Source: Lasiosphaeris hirsuta (taxonomy: Eukaryota; Ascomycota; Sordariomycetes; Sordariales; Lasiosphaeriaceae). From it: a DNA stretch of 64,000 nucleotides. The stretch covers positions 1-64,000 of the forward strand of contig JAUKUA010000003.1 in NCBI GenBank assembly GCA_030549175.1. Direction: 5' to 3'. How positions within the stretch are numbered: the stretch's first letter is position 1; each line of letters opens with the position of its first letter. Shown here piece after piece: positions 1-11,558 of this stretch. The translations under genes were made by a program, and so were the position numbers. Under the pieces are notes generated by a model that was given only the letters and a program-made list of their open reading frames with translations, was not told where the DNA came from and did no database searches.

Positions 1-450
1 CATTAAGACTAAAAGACCCTTAAAAAAGCTAGATAAGAAGTTACTTAAACCATTTAAAATCTCTAAGATAATATCCCCTACAACCGTGAAACTCGAACTT
101 TCAAAACATTAGAAAATTTATCTTACCTTTTACGTTTCTTTTATTAAGCCCTTCCAAACTAACTCTTAGCTAACCTCCGACCCTATTTAGGTTTTAAAGT
201 AAATAAGAGATATTTACCCTAAGGAATTCATAGTAAAGGAAATTATAAACTCCTATACTAAAAAGAAGGTAGTAGAATATCTTATCAAATAAGATAGATA
301 CCCCGAAGAAAAAGATTAGACTTAGAAACCATACGAATACTTCTCTAATACTTAGGAACTTTAGGACTTCCACATCAAATACCTACATAAGCCAAAGGAC
401 CCTAAGATTACTAACCCTAAGACTCGAGGCGAGTCCTCTTAGGAGGAGAG
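1..450 (+). pseudogene. 3' end of a Ty3/gypsy (chromovirus) pol: integrase tail and chromodomain, RIP-degraded
   Basis: Conceptual translation of the plus strand, read through many stops, gives KPLKKLDKKLLKPFKI, then KLELSKH, VSFIKPF, and later VVEYLIK, DRYPEEKD and DFHIKYLHKPKDP. This is the usual order of a chromoviral integrase C-terminus: a GPF-like segment, a short linker, then a chromodomain with the 'yLvKW.gYpeeedtWEP' pattern. The tryptophans expected in the chromodomain are replaced by stop codons (TAG or TAA), as RIP acting on TGG would do. The reading leads straight into the first LTR bases near 454, as expected for the end of pol. The element is cut by the window edge and cannot be functional. 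Confidence 0.75.
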
Positions 451-453
451 ATA

Positions 454-592
454 GTATTATACTAGTAAGCTTACCTAGGTCAACAGGGTTACTAACCTCC
501 TTAACCGAGCCATACCACCAGCACATATTACATACCTACATAATAACAGGGGTATTAAACCTATTAATATAAAGTCAGTACTAAGAAGGTTA
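454..592 (+). mobile_element. First ~140 bp of a 3' LTR, interrupted by an inverted LTR copy
   Basis: Directly after the pol remnant, the sequence from about 454 matches the reverse complement of the end of the LTR copy at 593-1907 (shared blocks CCTAGGTCAACAGGG and CTAACCTCCTTAACCGAGCC allowing for transitions). It is therefore the start of an LTR in the same orientation as the pol gene. It breaks off at 592, where an oppositely oriented LTR begins. Confidence 0.6.
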
Positions 593-1907
593 TGTGACAC
601 AGGCCAGCCCACGAAGGTCTGGGGTGTGACAACCACAAGGTGAGATATCAAGTAAAGAGTCAGACTGCAGAGCTTTAACCTTTTCCTAACTCTCGACTCA
701 ACCGTTCAGCGAACCACCCCGACAATTGCTGTTGGTCTAGTTCAGAGCTTTCACACGACGAACTCAGGGAGTTGATCTTCGCAAGGCTAATAAGCACAAG
801 GTCCGATTTAGAGCTTTAGAATAGAACGGTAAAGGAGTTAACTGTCGCAATGCAAAGTGGTGGAGAGCCAAGGAGAAGGAGGTTCAGGGAGATGGAATGA
901 TCCAACACAGGATAAGACATAATACTTCGTAGTTACAAGTCAGGAGAAACAGAAGGGTTCATAAGGTTGTATTACCCCTTAGCTTCACTGAAGTTCAGCT
1001 GATAATCTTTCTAGGTTTGTCCAAAGAGAACTGGGGAGCTTCTTCCTCTCGAGGATCTGTCGCAGCGTACCTGTCCTACTTATGGAAGGCTATGTACAAG
1101 ATATAAGGATACCAAAATACCTGAAGGATCCTCCTAGCCGCCCGTCGGTCCCGAATCTCCTTTCTAGCCGCCCGTCTCTCGCGCCCTACAAATCCGTGGC
1201 TACAAGCCAAGTGAAGCCGGCCTATCACACGTCGGTCTACGGCCGGTATCAGTACTTATCCATACAGTTCTAGCGGTATGGTGTCCATTGCTGTAGGTGT
1301 TCCTTCACGTCCTTGGTACTTACGTTAGCCACAGCGCTGTTAGGTTGATCCCCTGGTCGGCTGTCACAGCAACGGTTCCCTTCGTGACTCACACGCGGGA
1401 GTCGCGGCCACCTGTCACCACTGAAGCTAGACTCCGGAGAACGTCGGGTTCCAGGTCTTCCAAAGGAATGCCAGCGATAGCGGGGAGGTCCATGATTCGA
1501 AAGACCAGCTGCAGGGTCTGGGCTGGCTGTGCAGGCCCCGACCACGATGCTGAGGTTGAATGGCTTGTCCATGACAAATCTGAAGTCTGATGACGTTGCC
1601 TAGCGCGGGCGAGATCCGTTGTACGGCTGCTCTGGCTTGTGAGTGGTTCTGGGCATTCCGTTGCAACCCGTAGGTGCTTCAGGAGAATCCGCTGACCTGC
1701 GTGCCGACCGAATAGGCCATGAGCCACGCGTGGGATCATGTCCCGAGGTTGAGCCACGTTGTGGCTATCCTCTGTGATGGTTCCCTTATCCACGTGATCG
1801 TGGGTCAATGGGTATGTGCTTCTTGTGTGTGGTTCGTGCCGCTGGTGTAGGGCTCGGTCAAGGAGGTCAGTGACCCTGTTGACCTAGGTGAGCCTACCAG
1901 TGTGACA
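593..1907 (-). mobile_element. LTR copy A of a gypsy-type retrotransposon (least mutated copy)
   Basis: Full-length LTR of about 1315 bp lying on the minus strand. On the plus strand it starts TGTGACACAGG and ends CCAGTGTGACA, so in its own orientation it begins TGTCACACTGG and ends CCTGTGTCACA, with the usual TG...CA ends. It keeps more G+C than copies B-D, so it is the least RIP-affected. Open frames inside it (for example 1389-1808 and 1297-1590) are not conserved between copies and I do not call them genes. No clear target duplication was found. Confidence 0.7.
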
Positions 1908-1910
1908 GGT

Positions 1911-3105
1911 TACTACAACGTAACTTAACCTCAGAACATATCCTATCACGTAACTTAAGGCCTACTCAGCCTAAGTACGTAGGTCAATAAATCCTTAGGT
2001 ACGACCATAGGTCATAACGGAATACCTAGAACCATTTACAAGCCAAAGTAGCTATATACTAGATCTTACCCGTACTAAGTAACGTCACCAGACTTTAGAT
2101 TTGTCATAGACAAGCCACTCAACCTCAATATTATAATCAGGACCTACACAGTTAGCTAGGATCTTATAGTTAGTCTTTCGAATCATAGACCTCCCTACTA
2201 TCGCTAACATTCCTTTAAAAGACTTAGACCCCGACGTTCTCCGGAGTCTAGCTTCAGTGGTGACAAATGGCCGTGACCCCCGCGTATAAGTCACGAAGGG
2301 AACCGTTACTATAACAACCGACATAGGATTGACCTAACAACGTTATAGCCAACGTAAGTACTAAAGACGGGAAAGAATACTTACAACGATAGATATCATA
2401 CTACTTAAGCTATATAGATAAGTACTAATACCAGCTATGAACTAACGTGTAATGGGCTGGCTTTACCTAGCTTGTAGCCACTGATTTATAAGGCGCGAAA
2501 GACGGACGGTTAAACAGGGGATTCGGAACCGATAGACGGCTAAGAGGATCTTTTAGATATCTCGGTATTTTTATATCTTATACATAGCTTTCCATAAGTA
2601 ACACTGGTACCCTACGACGAATCCTCGAGAGAAAGAAGCTCCCCAGTTCTCTTTGGACAAACCTAGAAAGATTATCAACTAAACTTCAATGAAGCTGAGG
2701 GGTAATATAACTTTGTAAACCTTTCTGTTTCTCCTAACTTGTAACTACTAAGTATCGTATGTTATCTTCTGTCACATCGTTCCATCTCCCTAAACCTTCC
2801 TCTTCTTACGGCACATACTACCACTCTAGGCTACGACGATCAACTCCCTTAACCACTATGCCAAAGCTCTGAATCTAACTTTGTACCGAGTTACTTGACC
2901 ATTGAGTCGTACAAAGCTTTGTGAGGATCATCTCCCTGAGTCGGAAGGCTTGAAAGCTCTAAATCGAACTAACACCATTGCCGGGGTAGTTAGCTGTCCG
3001 GTTGAAGTTGTGTTTAAGGTTATAGCTCTACAGTTCGATTCCTCACCTGATACCTCACCTTGTGGTTATCACACCCCAGACCTTCGGTGGCTGGCCTGTG
3101 TCACA
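1911..3105 (+). mobile_element. LTR copy B, opposite to copy A
   Basis: Reverse-complement counterpart of copy A; it lacks roughly the first 120 bp of the LTR and ends CCTGTGTCACA at 3105. A and B meet at about 1908, forming an imperfect palindrome of more than 2 kb. Differences from A are mostly C-to-T or G-to-A changes producing TpA, the RIP pattern. Confidence 0.65.
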
Positions 3106-3892
3106 CAGACTTTGTAAGTAACGTATGAGTAAGAGTTATACTTAAACCTATCTAGTAAGGGAGCTTAGAGGAGGTCGATAACTGTTATTAGTTTCTTTGG
3201 GATGGGGAAGTTCCGGAGCTCTTACTAGTTGTTCCAAAGGGTTAGTAAGCTTTTGTAAGCCTTGATAATCTCTATCCTCTTAGGAGCCGGGATAGATTTG
3301 TATATCGTACAAAGGTAAGTCGGGATCTTATTACCTAGAATGGCACGTTTACACAGCTTATAGATAAAGAGGTGAAAGGGGAGAAGGAGAGTGAAAGGTT
3401 CCATATTAAAGGGGAGGAGGAGGAGGAGGAGTGAGGGTTAGGAAGTCGGTGCCGTATTAATTCGACCTGCGTCGAGTACGAATTAGCCGTTGTGTAGATT
3501 AGGTTTTTCGGTTTATATATAGATAGGTTGTGCGCGCGTACGTTAGAGGAGGTAGGGGGGAGGGGGGGGGGCTAGGAGACTCTAGTGGTACACGGGGTCT
3601 AATGTTAAGATGGTAGGCGGTCATCCTATCAAAACTACCCGGGATAATACCCAAACTTCAATATCTATTATCTCCCTTCGTACTGGTCGCACGGTAGGGA
3701 AATAGGTAGCGTTAGAAGTAGAGAGCGAGAGCTTTTGATACATCTACTTTTTATTAGATTTGACAAAGGAAAACTAGATGGCTTCTACTCGTGAAGATTT
3801 AAATGGCTTCTACCCTATGCCACATATGTGGGTCCAGCACTTTTGGTGCGGTTTTAAACGGCTTCTACTACAAACCGATTAGGAATGGGAGA
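3106..3892. other. Degenerate repeat DNA between LTR copies; no gene seen
   Basis: AT-rich, TpA-rich stretch with a (GGA)n run near 3410-3430, a G-rich run near 3555-3570 and three spaced copies of GGCTTCTAC between 3780 and 3870. It may be internal or 5' untranslated DNA of the retroelement, but no reading frame or primer-binding site could be identified. Confidence 0.35.
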
Positions 3893-5194
3893 TAGGTCAA
3901 TAAGGTCACTAACCTCCTTGACTAAGCTATACCACCGGTACATACTATACCTATAAACACCTATTAACCTATAAGTATCTATTATAGATTAACATAGAGA
4001 AGAGAGACTATTATAGAGGATAGCTACAACGTAGCTTAACCTCAAAACATAATCCCACGTATAACTAATAGCCTATTCAGCCGGCACACAAATTAGCAAA
4101 TTCCCCTAAGTACCTACGGGTTATAACAAAATACCTAGAACTACTCATAAGCTAAAGTAGCCATACAACGGATCTCACCTATACTAAGTAATATCATTAG
4201 ACTTTGGATTTGTTATAGACAAACTACTTAACCTTAACATCGTAATCAGGGCCTATATTATTAGCTAAGGTCTTATAGTTAGTCTATTAAATTATAAACC
4301 TTCCTATTATTACTAACATTCCTTTAGAAGACCTAGAACCTAACATTCTCCGGAGTCTAGCTTCAGTAGTAACAGGTAGCCGCGACTCCCGTGTATAAGT
4401 TATGAAGAGAACCGTTACTATAACAGCTAACATAGGATCGACCTAACAGTACTGTAGCTAACGAAAGTATTAAGGACATAAAAGAATATCTATAGTAATA
4501 GATACCATGTTACTAAAGCTATATAGATAAGTACTAATACCGGCTGCGGATCAACGTATAATAAGCCGGCTTTACTTGGCTTGTAGCCGCTGATTTGTAG
4601 GGTACGAGAGACGGGCGGCTAGAAAGGAGATTCGGAACTAATGGGTGGTTAGAAGGATCCTTTAGATATTTCAGTATCCTTATATCTTATACATAGCCTT
4701 CCATAAGTAGGATAGGTATACTACGACGGATCCTCGAGAGAAAAAAGCTTTCCAGTTCTCTTTAGACAAACCTAGAAAGATTATCAGCTGAACTTCAGTG
4801 AAGCTAAGGGGTAATATAACCTTATAAACCCTTCCGTTTCTCCTAATTTATAACTACAAAGTATTGTATCTTATCTTTTGGCAGATCATTCCATCTCCCT
4901 GAACCGCCTTCTCCCTGGCTCTCTACTACTTTACATTACGATAGTTAAACTCCCTTACCATTCTGTTCTAAACCTCTGAATCAGACCTTATACTTATTAG
5001 CCTTGCGAAGATCAAGTCCTTGAGTTCATCGTGTGAAAGCTCTGAACTAGACTAATAGTAATTGTCGGGGTGGTTCGCTAAACGGTTAAGTCAATAGTTA
5101 GGAAAAGGTTAAAGCTCTACAGTCTGACTCTTCATTTAATATCTCACCTTATGGTTGTCATACCCCAGACCTCCGTGGACTGGCCTATGTCACA
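3893..5194 (+). mobile_element. LTR copy C
   Basis: About 1.3 kb in the same orientation as copy B, from the 'taggtcaa..aaggtcact' block to ...CCTATGTCACA at 5194. It lacks only about 20 bp at the 5' end. Heavily converted to A/T relative to copy A. Confidence 0.65.
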
Positions 5195-6139
5195 TTACCC
5201 CTTAACTTCACTAAATTTTAACTGATAATCTTTCTAAGTTTGTCTAAAGAGAACTAGGCAGCTTCTTCCTCTCGAGGATCCATCGTAGTATACCGGTCCT
5301 TCTTATGGAAAGCTATATATAAGGTATAAAAATACCGAGATACTTAAAAGATCTTCTTAGCCGCCTGTTAATCCTAAATCTCCTTTTTAGCCGCCCGTCT
5401 CTCACGCCCTATAAATCCGTGGCTACAAGCTAAGTAAAGCTAGCCTATCACATGTTAGTCCACGGCCGGTATTAGTACTTATCTATACAGCTTAAGTAGC
5501 ATGGTATCTATTACTATAAGTGTTCCTTCACGTCCTTGGTACTTACGTTAGCCATAGTACTGTTAGGTCGATCCCATGTCGGCTGTCATAGTAACGGTTT
5601 CCTTCATGACTTACACGTGGGAGTCGTAGCTACTTGTTACCACTGAAGCTAGACTCCGGAGAACGTCGGGTTCTAGGTCTTCTAAAGGAATGCCAACGAT
5701 AGCGGGGAGGTCTATGATTTAAAAGACGAACTATAGAACCTTGGCTGGCAATATAAGCCCTGATTACGATGTTGAGGTTAAGTAGCTTGTCAAAAACAAA
5801 TCTGAAGTCTGATGACGTTACTTAGCGTGGGTGAGATTTGTTATACGGCTACTTTAGCTTGTGAGTGGTTCTGGGCATTCCATCACGACCCGTGGGCACT
5901 TAGGAGAATCCGCTGACCTGTGTGTCGGCTGAATAGGCTATTAGCCACACGTGGGAGTATGTCCCGAGGTTGAACCATATTGTGGCTGTCTTCTTTTGTA
6001 ATAGTTCCCTTCTCCACGTTGATCCGTAATAGATGTCTGTGGGTCAATGGGTATGTATGCGTGTGGTGTATACTGGTGGTGTGGCTCGGTCAAGGAGGTC
6101 AGTGACCCTGTTGACCTAGGTGAGCCTACCAGTGTGACA
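5195..6139 (-). mobile_element. LTR copy D (truncated), inverted against copy C
   Basis: Matches copy A from about its position 974 to its end, finishing CCAGTGTGACA at 6139. It lacks about 380 bp at the other end and abuts copy C directly, giving a second inverted LTR pair. The small frame at 5941-6183 lies in LTR DNA and is not called. Confidence 0.65.
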
Positions 6140-7692
6140 TATAACTGAATGTAATTACTTACGTAAGAAATAAGAATTCTCACAATCTAAGATGTTTAAC
6201 ACGTTAGCTACTTATATCTATCTAGAGGGTAATTATATCAGGTAACTTATATCCTTTTAATCTGTTTACTGTGTTACTCTATAAAAGAGAAGGGAGAATA
6301 TAAAAGTACCTTATTCTACTTATTGTGTTACTTTGAGACGGAGCGGGAAGAGCGCGAGAGCATCTTCATTGATTAGCTACTTTGCTACCCGTTCTTTTGC
6401 CCCTTATCACATGACAGCTTGGTATGAGGTAGGATGTGATATATTTTTAACTGATTATATTATAATTAGTCGGGAAATAAGAGTTAAGGGTTATCTTATG
6501 AAAACTATCTAAAATATATTTAAACTTCAACATTAGATATCTTACTATATACAGGTTATCTAAGGCTAAAATGTTCAGAGTATAATATTATGATTAATAA
6601 CTTTCAATACATTACTTCCGGCATATCATGAAGTATCAACTGCAAACAATACCGTATATACTTATAGAACACCTAGTATCTTACTACACACCTAAGTAAT
6701 GTCGACTACTGTAACACCTCCGAGATTAGCCCATAGCGAGACTCAAATCTGGCTGCCACAGCAGCTGGTTAGTAATCGCTTCCCACTATACGTTTGGTAT
6801 ATACGAAATTTACAGTACGGCCACCTCTCTATTAAGTAGCCGCATAAATGTACTGGTCCGAGTAGCGGCTTCCGATCTGGTTCGCCAACTCTAGTATTCT
6901 GCCAATCACCCTGATTGTCGCTGTCACAAGCATCATCATCATCGAACCTTACCCGTCCTCTTGGTTGTTTATTCCAGCCTAGAGTACAAGGAGCTGATAC
7001 TCAGCGCCAATACGAAACCTTGGTCTCGCAACTGAGAGCCCCGATAGGAACCCCCCCGGCTGACTGTCTAACCTTTTTTAATGCTAGTAACCCCACAGAG
7101 CAACGAGGGATGGAATGAGGAATGGGTCGGGCAATTTAAGACTTTAGGTTGTTTGTTTCGGCTGGAGGAGGATGCTTTAAAAGCTTTAGAAGCGGCTCTA
7201 ATTCCTGGTGTCTCTGCTGACGGCCGTTATGTTTTCAAGGCTCGGGCCTCTGGCTGTAAAGTAGGCCTAACAGTATGTTTAACCTTCACGATGTTTCCAG
7301 ATCCTGGTCCGGTGACAGTTTTGTTTAGCTCTAAATCCAGTTCTAGGATTGATACAAAATTGCCGTATTTTCATGGCTCTAACACTTCAGTCCTCAGAGC
7401 TACTCATAATATCTCCCATAAAGGGGCGTCATTATGCACAAACAAAGGGGGCAAAATTTTCTCATTGGTTAACGATTGCATATCAACGCCCACTCAGCTT
7501 ACCCGAAAGGAACTTGTGGCTAGCTGAAAGGGGTTACCCCTCATCGTCGACATAAATGCTCATCATCCCCCTCCCCAACTCCCAGGTTAATATTTCCCAA
7601 ACACATTCCATGCCAATTCAACAAAGTTCTACAACGAAACGAAGCACCTCCTCCTCTACTGAGCTATTCCTTCAACACTTGACGGAGCGACC
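6140..7692. other. Gene-poor stretch; one unrecognised open frame at 7081-7527
   Basis: 6140-6700 is AT-rich DNA with no coding signal. From 6900 the base composition is more balanced, and a 148-codon plus-strand frame (7081-7527) starts MLVTPQSNEGWNEEW. I recognise no family in it, it has no clear start context, and it overlaps other weak frames, so it may be a gene relic. Nothing else is supported before the 2EXR gene. Confidence 0.3.
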
Positions 7693-9006
7693 ATGGCAGC
7701 CCCCGGATACACCTCCCCCCCACAATTCACCCTCTTCCCCTGCCTACCCATAGAGATTCGCTTGATCGTCTGGGAGCAGGTTTGCACAGAAGAGCGGATC
7801 ATTCCGCTCCTCCCAGGTCTGGCACATCTCTTCCCCATCACACATCCCACCCTGGCTGTCCCACCCGTCCTCCACGCATGCTCCCAGTCACGTCGAATTG
7901 CCTTGAGTCACTACAACCTCTCATTCCACCCTCAAGTCTACACCAACCCCGACCACGACCGGCTCATGCTGCACGTCTTCTTCCCGCTCGAGCTCATAGA
8001 CTTCTCCCTCTATCACCCTCCAATGACCAACTTCAACTGGGACGAGGCCCCTCGACGCCTCGCAGTCTTCCTCGACGATATCAGCTTCCACCAGTCCGAT
8101 GATGACCTGTTTAACGACGTGTGGCAAACCGAGCCGGGGCCGTGGCGGAAACGATTGCAGCCATTCACGGCATCTTTTGCCAGGTCATTGCGCTCACATT
8201 TCACGACGTGGAGGCCGGAAGAGATCACTCTCCTTATTCTCCCGCCCCTGACAGCGAGACCTAACCCCACGATGCATCGCATCAACCTGGTCGAGGGCAC
8301 GCCAGCCCTGAGCGATTTGGGTGATTTTCTTATGCGCCAACTTCGTGACAGGACGCACGATATCCCTCATCCCGGCTATGATGACAATGAAGCAGATTCA
8401 ACCTGGATATCGCCTCCTGTACGGGTCCGGCACGCGACATGCTCTCCGTGGCCGCTAACACCTGACATGGACCCAGCTGCGATGCGCGAGAGGCATCCCG
8501 CCGCATACTACGCCGACCTGGAGTTCGGGAACAAGCCTGTTCTTTCAGGACCAGAACTGCAAATGCGCTTTGGAAGACCACCGTCGCCTTTTTACACGGG
8601 ATCACGGAAGGACAGGATTCGTGGCATCCGTAAGGACTTGAAGTTGTTGAGAGCGCCGTTCAGTCTCAATACTGGGCTGGGATCGAATGTACTGTGGGAA
8701 GAGGAGAGGTACGGGTGTGGGACGTCAATAATGATCAGGGGGGTCATCTACAAGGGAACGAGGCAGCCGATATGGTGGGATGGGGATCAAGAGGAGCTGG
8801 CCAAGTGGATCGATCCGGGGTCGCCAGATTTCGACTTTGGGAGGTTTAACTTTGAGTTTGACTTTGATGCCTTTTTAAAGGACTTTGAGAGTGGGAAGGT
8901 GTCTGATCCGTGGGATATGAATGAAGACGGGGAGACGGAGGTTGAAGATGAGGACCCATTGACGATCAAGACCTTGCGGCTCAATGGGCTAGTGTATTAT
9001 GATTGA
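7693..9006 (+). CDS. 2EXR domain-containing protein (fungal family of unknown function)
   Basis: Uninterrupted 437-codon frame starting in a good context (gaccATGgc). Residues about 12-30 read FTLFPCLPIEIRLIVWE, the signature of the fungal 2EXR domain (F..F..LP.EiR..IW), and conserved aromatic and hydrophobic positions follow over the first ~120 residues, including a VLHACSQSRRIAL segment. The C-terminal third is acidic and aromatic (for example FDFGRFNFEFDFDAFLKDF near residues 380-400, then MNEDGETEVEDEDP). There is no signal peptide and no transmembrane segment. 2EXR proteins are numerous in Pezizomycotina and often lie in accessory regions; their biochemical role is not known. No intron is needed, and the gene stands alone between retroelement debris and weak coding relics. 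Confidence 0.85.
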   Translation: MAAPGYTSPPQFTLFPCLPIEIRLIVWEQVCTEERIIPLLPGLAHLFPITHPTLAVPPVLHACSQSRRIALSHYNLSFHPQVYTNPDHDRLMLHVFFPLELIDFSLYHPPMTNFNWDEAPRRLAVFLDDISFHQSDDDLFNDVWQTEPGPWRKRLQPFTASFARSLRSHFTTWRPEEITLLILPPLTARPNPTMHRINLVEGTPALSDLGDFLMRQLRDRTHDIPHPGYDDNEADSTWISPPVRVRHATCSPWPLTPDMDPAAMRERHPAAYYADLEFGNKPVLSGPELQMRFGRPPSPFYTGSRKDRIRGIRKDLKLLRAPFSLNTGLGSNVLWEEERYGCGTSIMIRGVIYKGTRQPIWWDGDQEELAKWIDPGSPDFDFGRFNFEFDFDAFLKDFESGKVSDPWDMNEDGETEVEDEDPLTIKTLRLNGLVYYD

Positions 9007-9414
9007 TAGCAGCGGAATTCGCCTTCCGAGATCTTGTCCACCGAGATGCAGATGTCTCCCAAGATGCCTCAGATCTCGTCGCCTCCCAAGATTCTCTTAG
9101 TCAGGTGTTGAACGAGGGGACCGAGATGGAGTTATCGACCGAGTTACCCGAGATTTCACTGTCGAACGAGTCGAGTCGCGCTAAGATGTAAATGTTATCT
9201 TTCAGCGCCGAGGTCAATCGGAGAGATGAACCTCGCGAGATGCCGTCGTCGTTGTCGCTCGAGGTTTCCAAGATTGTAAGCCCTTAGATTTCGTCGTCGT
9301 CGTTGCAATCCGAGATTTATGTTACTACTTATCCCTGTGCCATAATTTAGCCTCTCGCACATTGTCCAAAAGAAATTTTTCCACAACTCCCATTCTGCCT
9401 CTTCGCTTAACATC
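9007..9414. repeat. Non-coding stretch with a recurring CCGAGAT-like word
   Basis: Between about 9020 and 9320 the words CCGAGAT, CAAGAT and TCGAG recur many times at irregular spacing, followed by (CGT)n runs (cgtcgtcgtt) near 9242 and 9290. This looks like a diverged low-complexity tract rather than coding sequence; a 62-codon frame at 9003-9191 has no recognisable content. Confidence 0.35.
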
Positions 9415-9904
9415 ATGGAGATCGAATCTCGAGTCGTTAGGCACCCGCACGAACATATGTTCAGTCCAGATGGACGAACCGAATTTTACTTGGCAATCTA
9501 CGATGGCGACAACACGGCGCTGATTCGGACTTCACGTGGTGGACATGGACGATGCGACAGTGCGACTCTTCCAATCGGATTGTTGCGAAATAGCCTAGCG
9601 GTCCGAATCGATAGCGGGCTAGGTCCCACGTAGCAGTTGTTACCATGGCAGCGAATGGTACCGTCCTGTCCACGTCTACAGACCCCTCGAGAAATGCCAC
9701 GCCGGGTACGCAATACGCCGCCACGCTGGGAAACTGCCAGCTGCCCGTTTTAGCTGCGTCGAGTCAATTTTGCGTGATGAGCTGGTTGAGATGGGCCGCC
9801 TTGCCCCCTTTGTCGATGTTGTCATGCCCGTGTCGTCGCCTTCTCGGCGGCTGGTCTTCAAGCACTACGCCAATATGAACGTATCCCCTGTGTCATATGC
9901 GTAG
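9415..9904 (+). pseudogene. Broken conserved-looking coding remnant, unidentified
   Basis: A leader-like pyrimidine-rich region precedes ATG 9415. Residues such as MFSPDGRTEFYLAIYDGDN appear in one frame, and further on EWYRPVHVYRP and MGRLAPFVDVVMP then RRLVFKHYANMN appear in another frame up to a stop near 9902. The amino-acid content is protein-like but needs at least one frame change and contains stops (for example near 9590). It may be the N-terminal part of a fungal gene that has lost its remainder. I cannot name the family with confidence. Confidence 0.3.
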
Positions 9905-10394
9905 TATGCTAATAATAGGTAGACTGTCCCCTATGTACAGGTGATCAACATTTCCCTTTTCAGAAACTCCCCCAAGACCGTGGGGCTTTTTATCTCCTCC
10001 CATCCGAGTCAGTAAGCCCAGGCAGTCTTTACCCCATCCTGCGGCGCAGTCAAACCGCCAAACCATGTTACCAACCATGCGAACGGGCTTGGCGGGTTGC
10101 AGCGATGCCAAGAGGGCCAAAGCGGCTTCAAGGGATCCGTCCGAATCCGGTAGCTTTCGGCGCCGTAGCCAATCGTAATGGCAGATATGAGCGATCCTCC
10201 GGCGCAGGGATCGGGGTAGCCAATAGTTGGGTAGCGGTAAGGATACCGTGATTGCAAACTCTGTTGTTTTTGCACAAGCCTGTGTCTCGGTATAAGTTAG
10301 TGTAGGGACCTCAGTTCTTTGACGACAGCACACTCTCTCTCCTCAAGCTCAGCTCGGTTTTAAATCACACATCTACTTCCCTCCCTCATCGGAT
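9905..10394. other. Intergenic, upstream region of the DUF2306 gene
   Basis: No convincing coding sequence. The last ~70 bases before 10395 are pyrimidine-rich (ctctctctcctcaagctc), as is usual just upstream of filamentous-fungal start codons. Confidence 0.4.
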
Positions 10395-11558
10395 ATGGCT
10401 CAATCCAGTCGCCCGCCCGCCAACGCCTTCGTAGCGACAGCTAGAAAGGTTTACAACCCCATCGGGTTTACCAAAGGCTATAACTTTGTCTTATTTTTCA
10501 TCTTTGCCGGAGCCATGATGGGGTTCGTCCTCGCCCGGTTCCAATATCTCGACCACTACGGCACCATGTGCCGAACCCCCGGCATTGGCGAGTGCTATTG
10601 GTCCACCAAAGGCATCTCGGAGATCGGTCTGCGCATGCATCTCGCTGCCATTCTCCCCGCTGGCTTTCTCGTCTGTTTTCAGTTCGTCCCGGCCATCCGT
10701 CATAAAGCCCTGCTATTCCACCGAATCAGCGGATACCTCATCCTGACGCTATCCCTCGTCAGCACTATCGGCGCTTTCATGACAGGCAGACACGCTTTTG
10801 GGGGCGGGCTTGACATCCAGCTTGGCGTGGGCGTTCTCGGCATTTCATTTACGGTGTGCATGGTCCTGGCCTACATCAACATCAAGAGGCTGCAGATCGA
10901 ACAGCACAGAGCCTGGATGCTTCGGGGGTGGTTCTACGTAAGCTTGCCTGCGCAGTGGTACCGGCAAAGATACTTCTGCTGACAACCGGAGCATAGGCGG
11001 CAAGCATCATCACCCTCCGTGTTATCATGATCATCATGGCAAATATCGTGAGCTCAACCGGCGAATATTACGCTTCTCGGCCGTGCGCGCAAGTCGACTA
11101 TACGCTCGGAGAAAATCGAACGCGGACGCTCTATCCCGATTGCGAGCCCTTTTACACAGGCCAGAACCTTGATCAATATGTGTTGATTCCAGCCAAGATA
11201 GGAGTGCCGGGAACCAACTCAGCGACTGCGGCGGCGGCATTGGGCGAATCATTTGGGGCTGCGTTCTGGCTGGCTCTTTTTCTCCATGCTGTTGGGATTG
11301 AAGTTTATGTAAGTCCGATCTACTGTTTCCGTATCTGGTGCTTCTTCACTACGCTGACTATGGCTATTACTTTCCCAGCTTCGTCTTACCCCTCGTGAAC
11401 ATGGCAGGCTGCGGGATGTGTCTTATCAGAGACAGAAGGAAGCTGGGATGAGGAACCCTGGTAGTGCTGGGCTCACAGCGGATCGCTTAGGTGATGCAGC
11501 ACCCTGGGAACCCGCTTCGACGTTGTACCAGGATTTGATACAAAGCTCTGATAAGTGA
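10395..11558 (+). CDS. DUF2306 family integral membrane protein
   Basis: Three exons, 10395-10937, 10997-11308 and 11379-11558, with GTAAGC..TAG and GTAAGT..CAG introns of 59 and 70 bp. Both junctions are in phase 0 and the spliced product is 344 residues. It begins MAQSSRPPANAF and has a hydrophobic segment at about 28-50 (YNFVLFFIFAGAMMGFVLA). Further membrane segments lie near 80-100, 110-130, 140-162 and in exon 2 (about 225-285). The intervening motif HKALLFHRISGYL and the QIEQHRAWMLRGWFY segment fit DUF2306, a family of fungal and bacterial predicted membrane proteins of unknown activity. The soluble C-terminal tail begins LRLTPREHGRLRDVSY. No neighbouring gene suggests a pathway. Exon borders are inferred, but reading frame and family continuity agree at each. 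Confidence 0.85.

Noticed and set aside
1270..1808. Open frames on both strands inside LTR copy A
   Set aside because: They sit in LTR sequence and are not kept in copies B, C and D; no protein family is recognisable.
7081..7527. 148-codon open frame as a gene
   Set aside because: No recognisable domain, overlapping frames of similar quality, and location at the edge of degraded repeat DNA; kept only as a remark.
10491..10703. Minus-strand frame within the DUF2306 gene
   Set aside because: Antisense shadow of a gene with clear membrane segments and matching splice sites.
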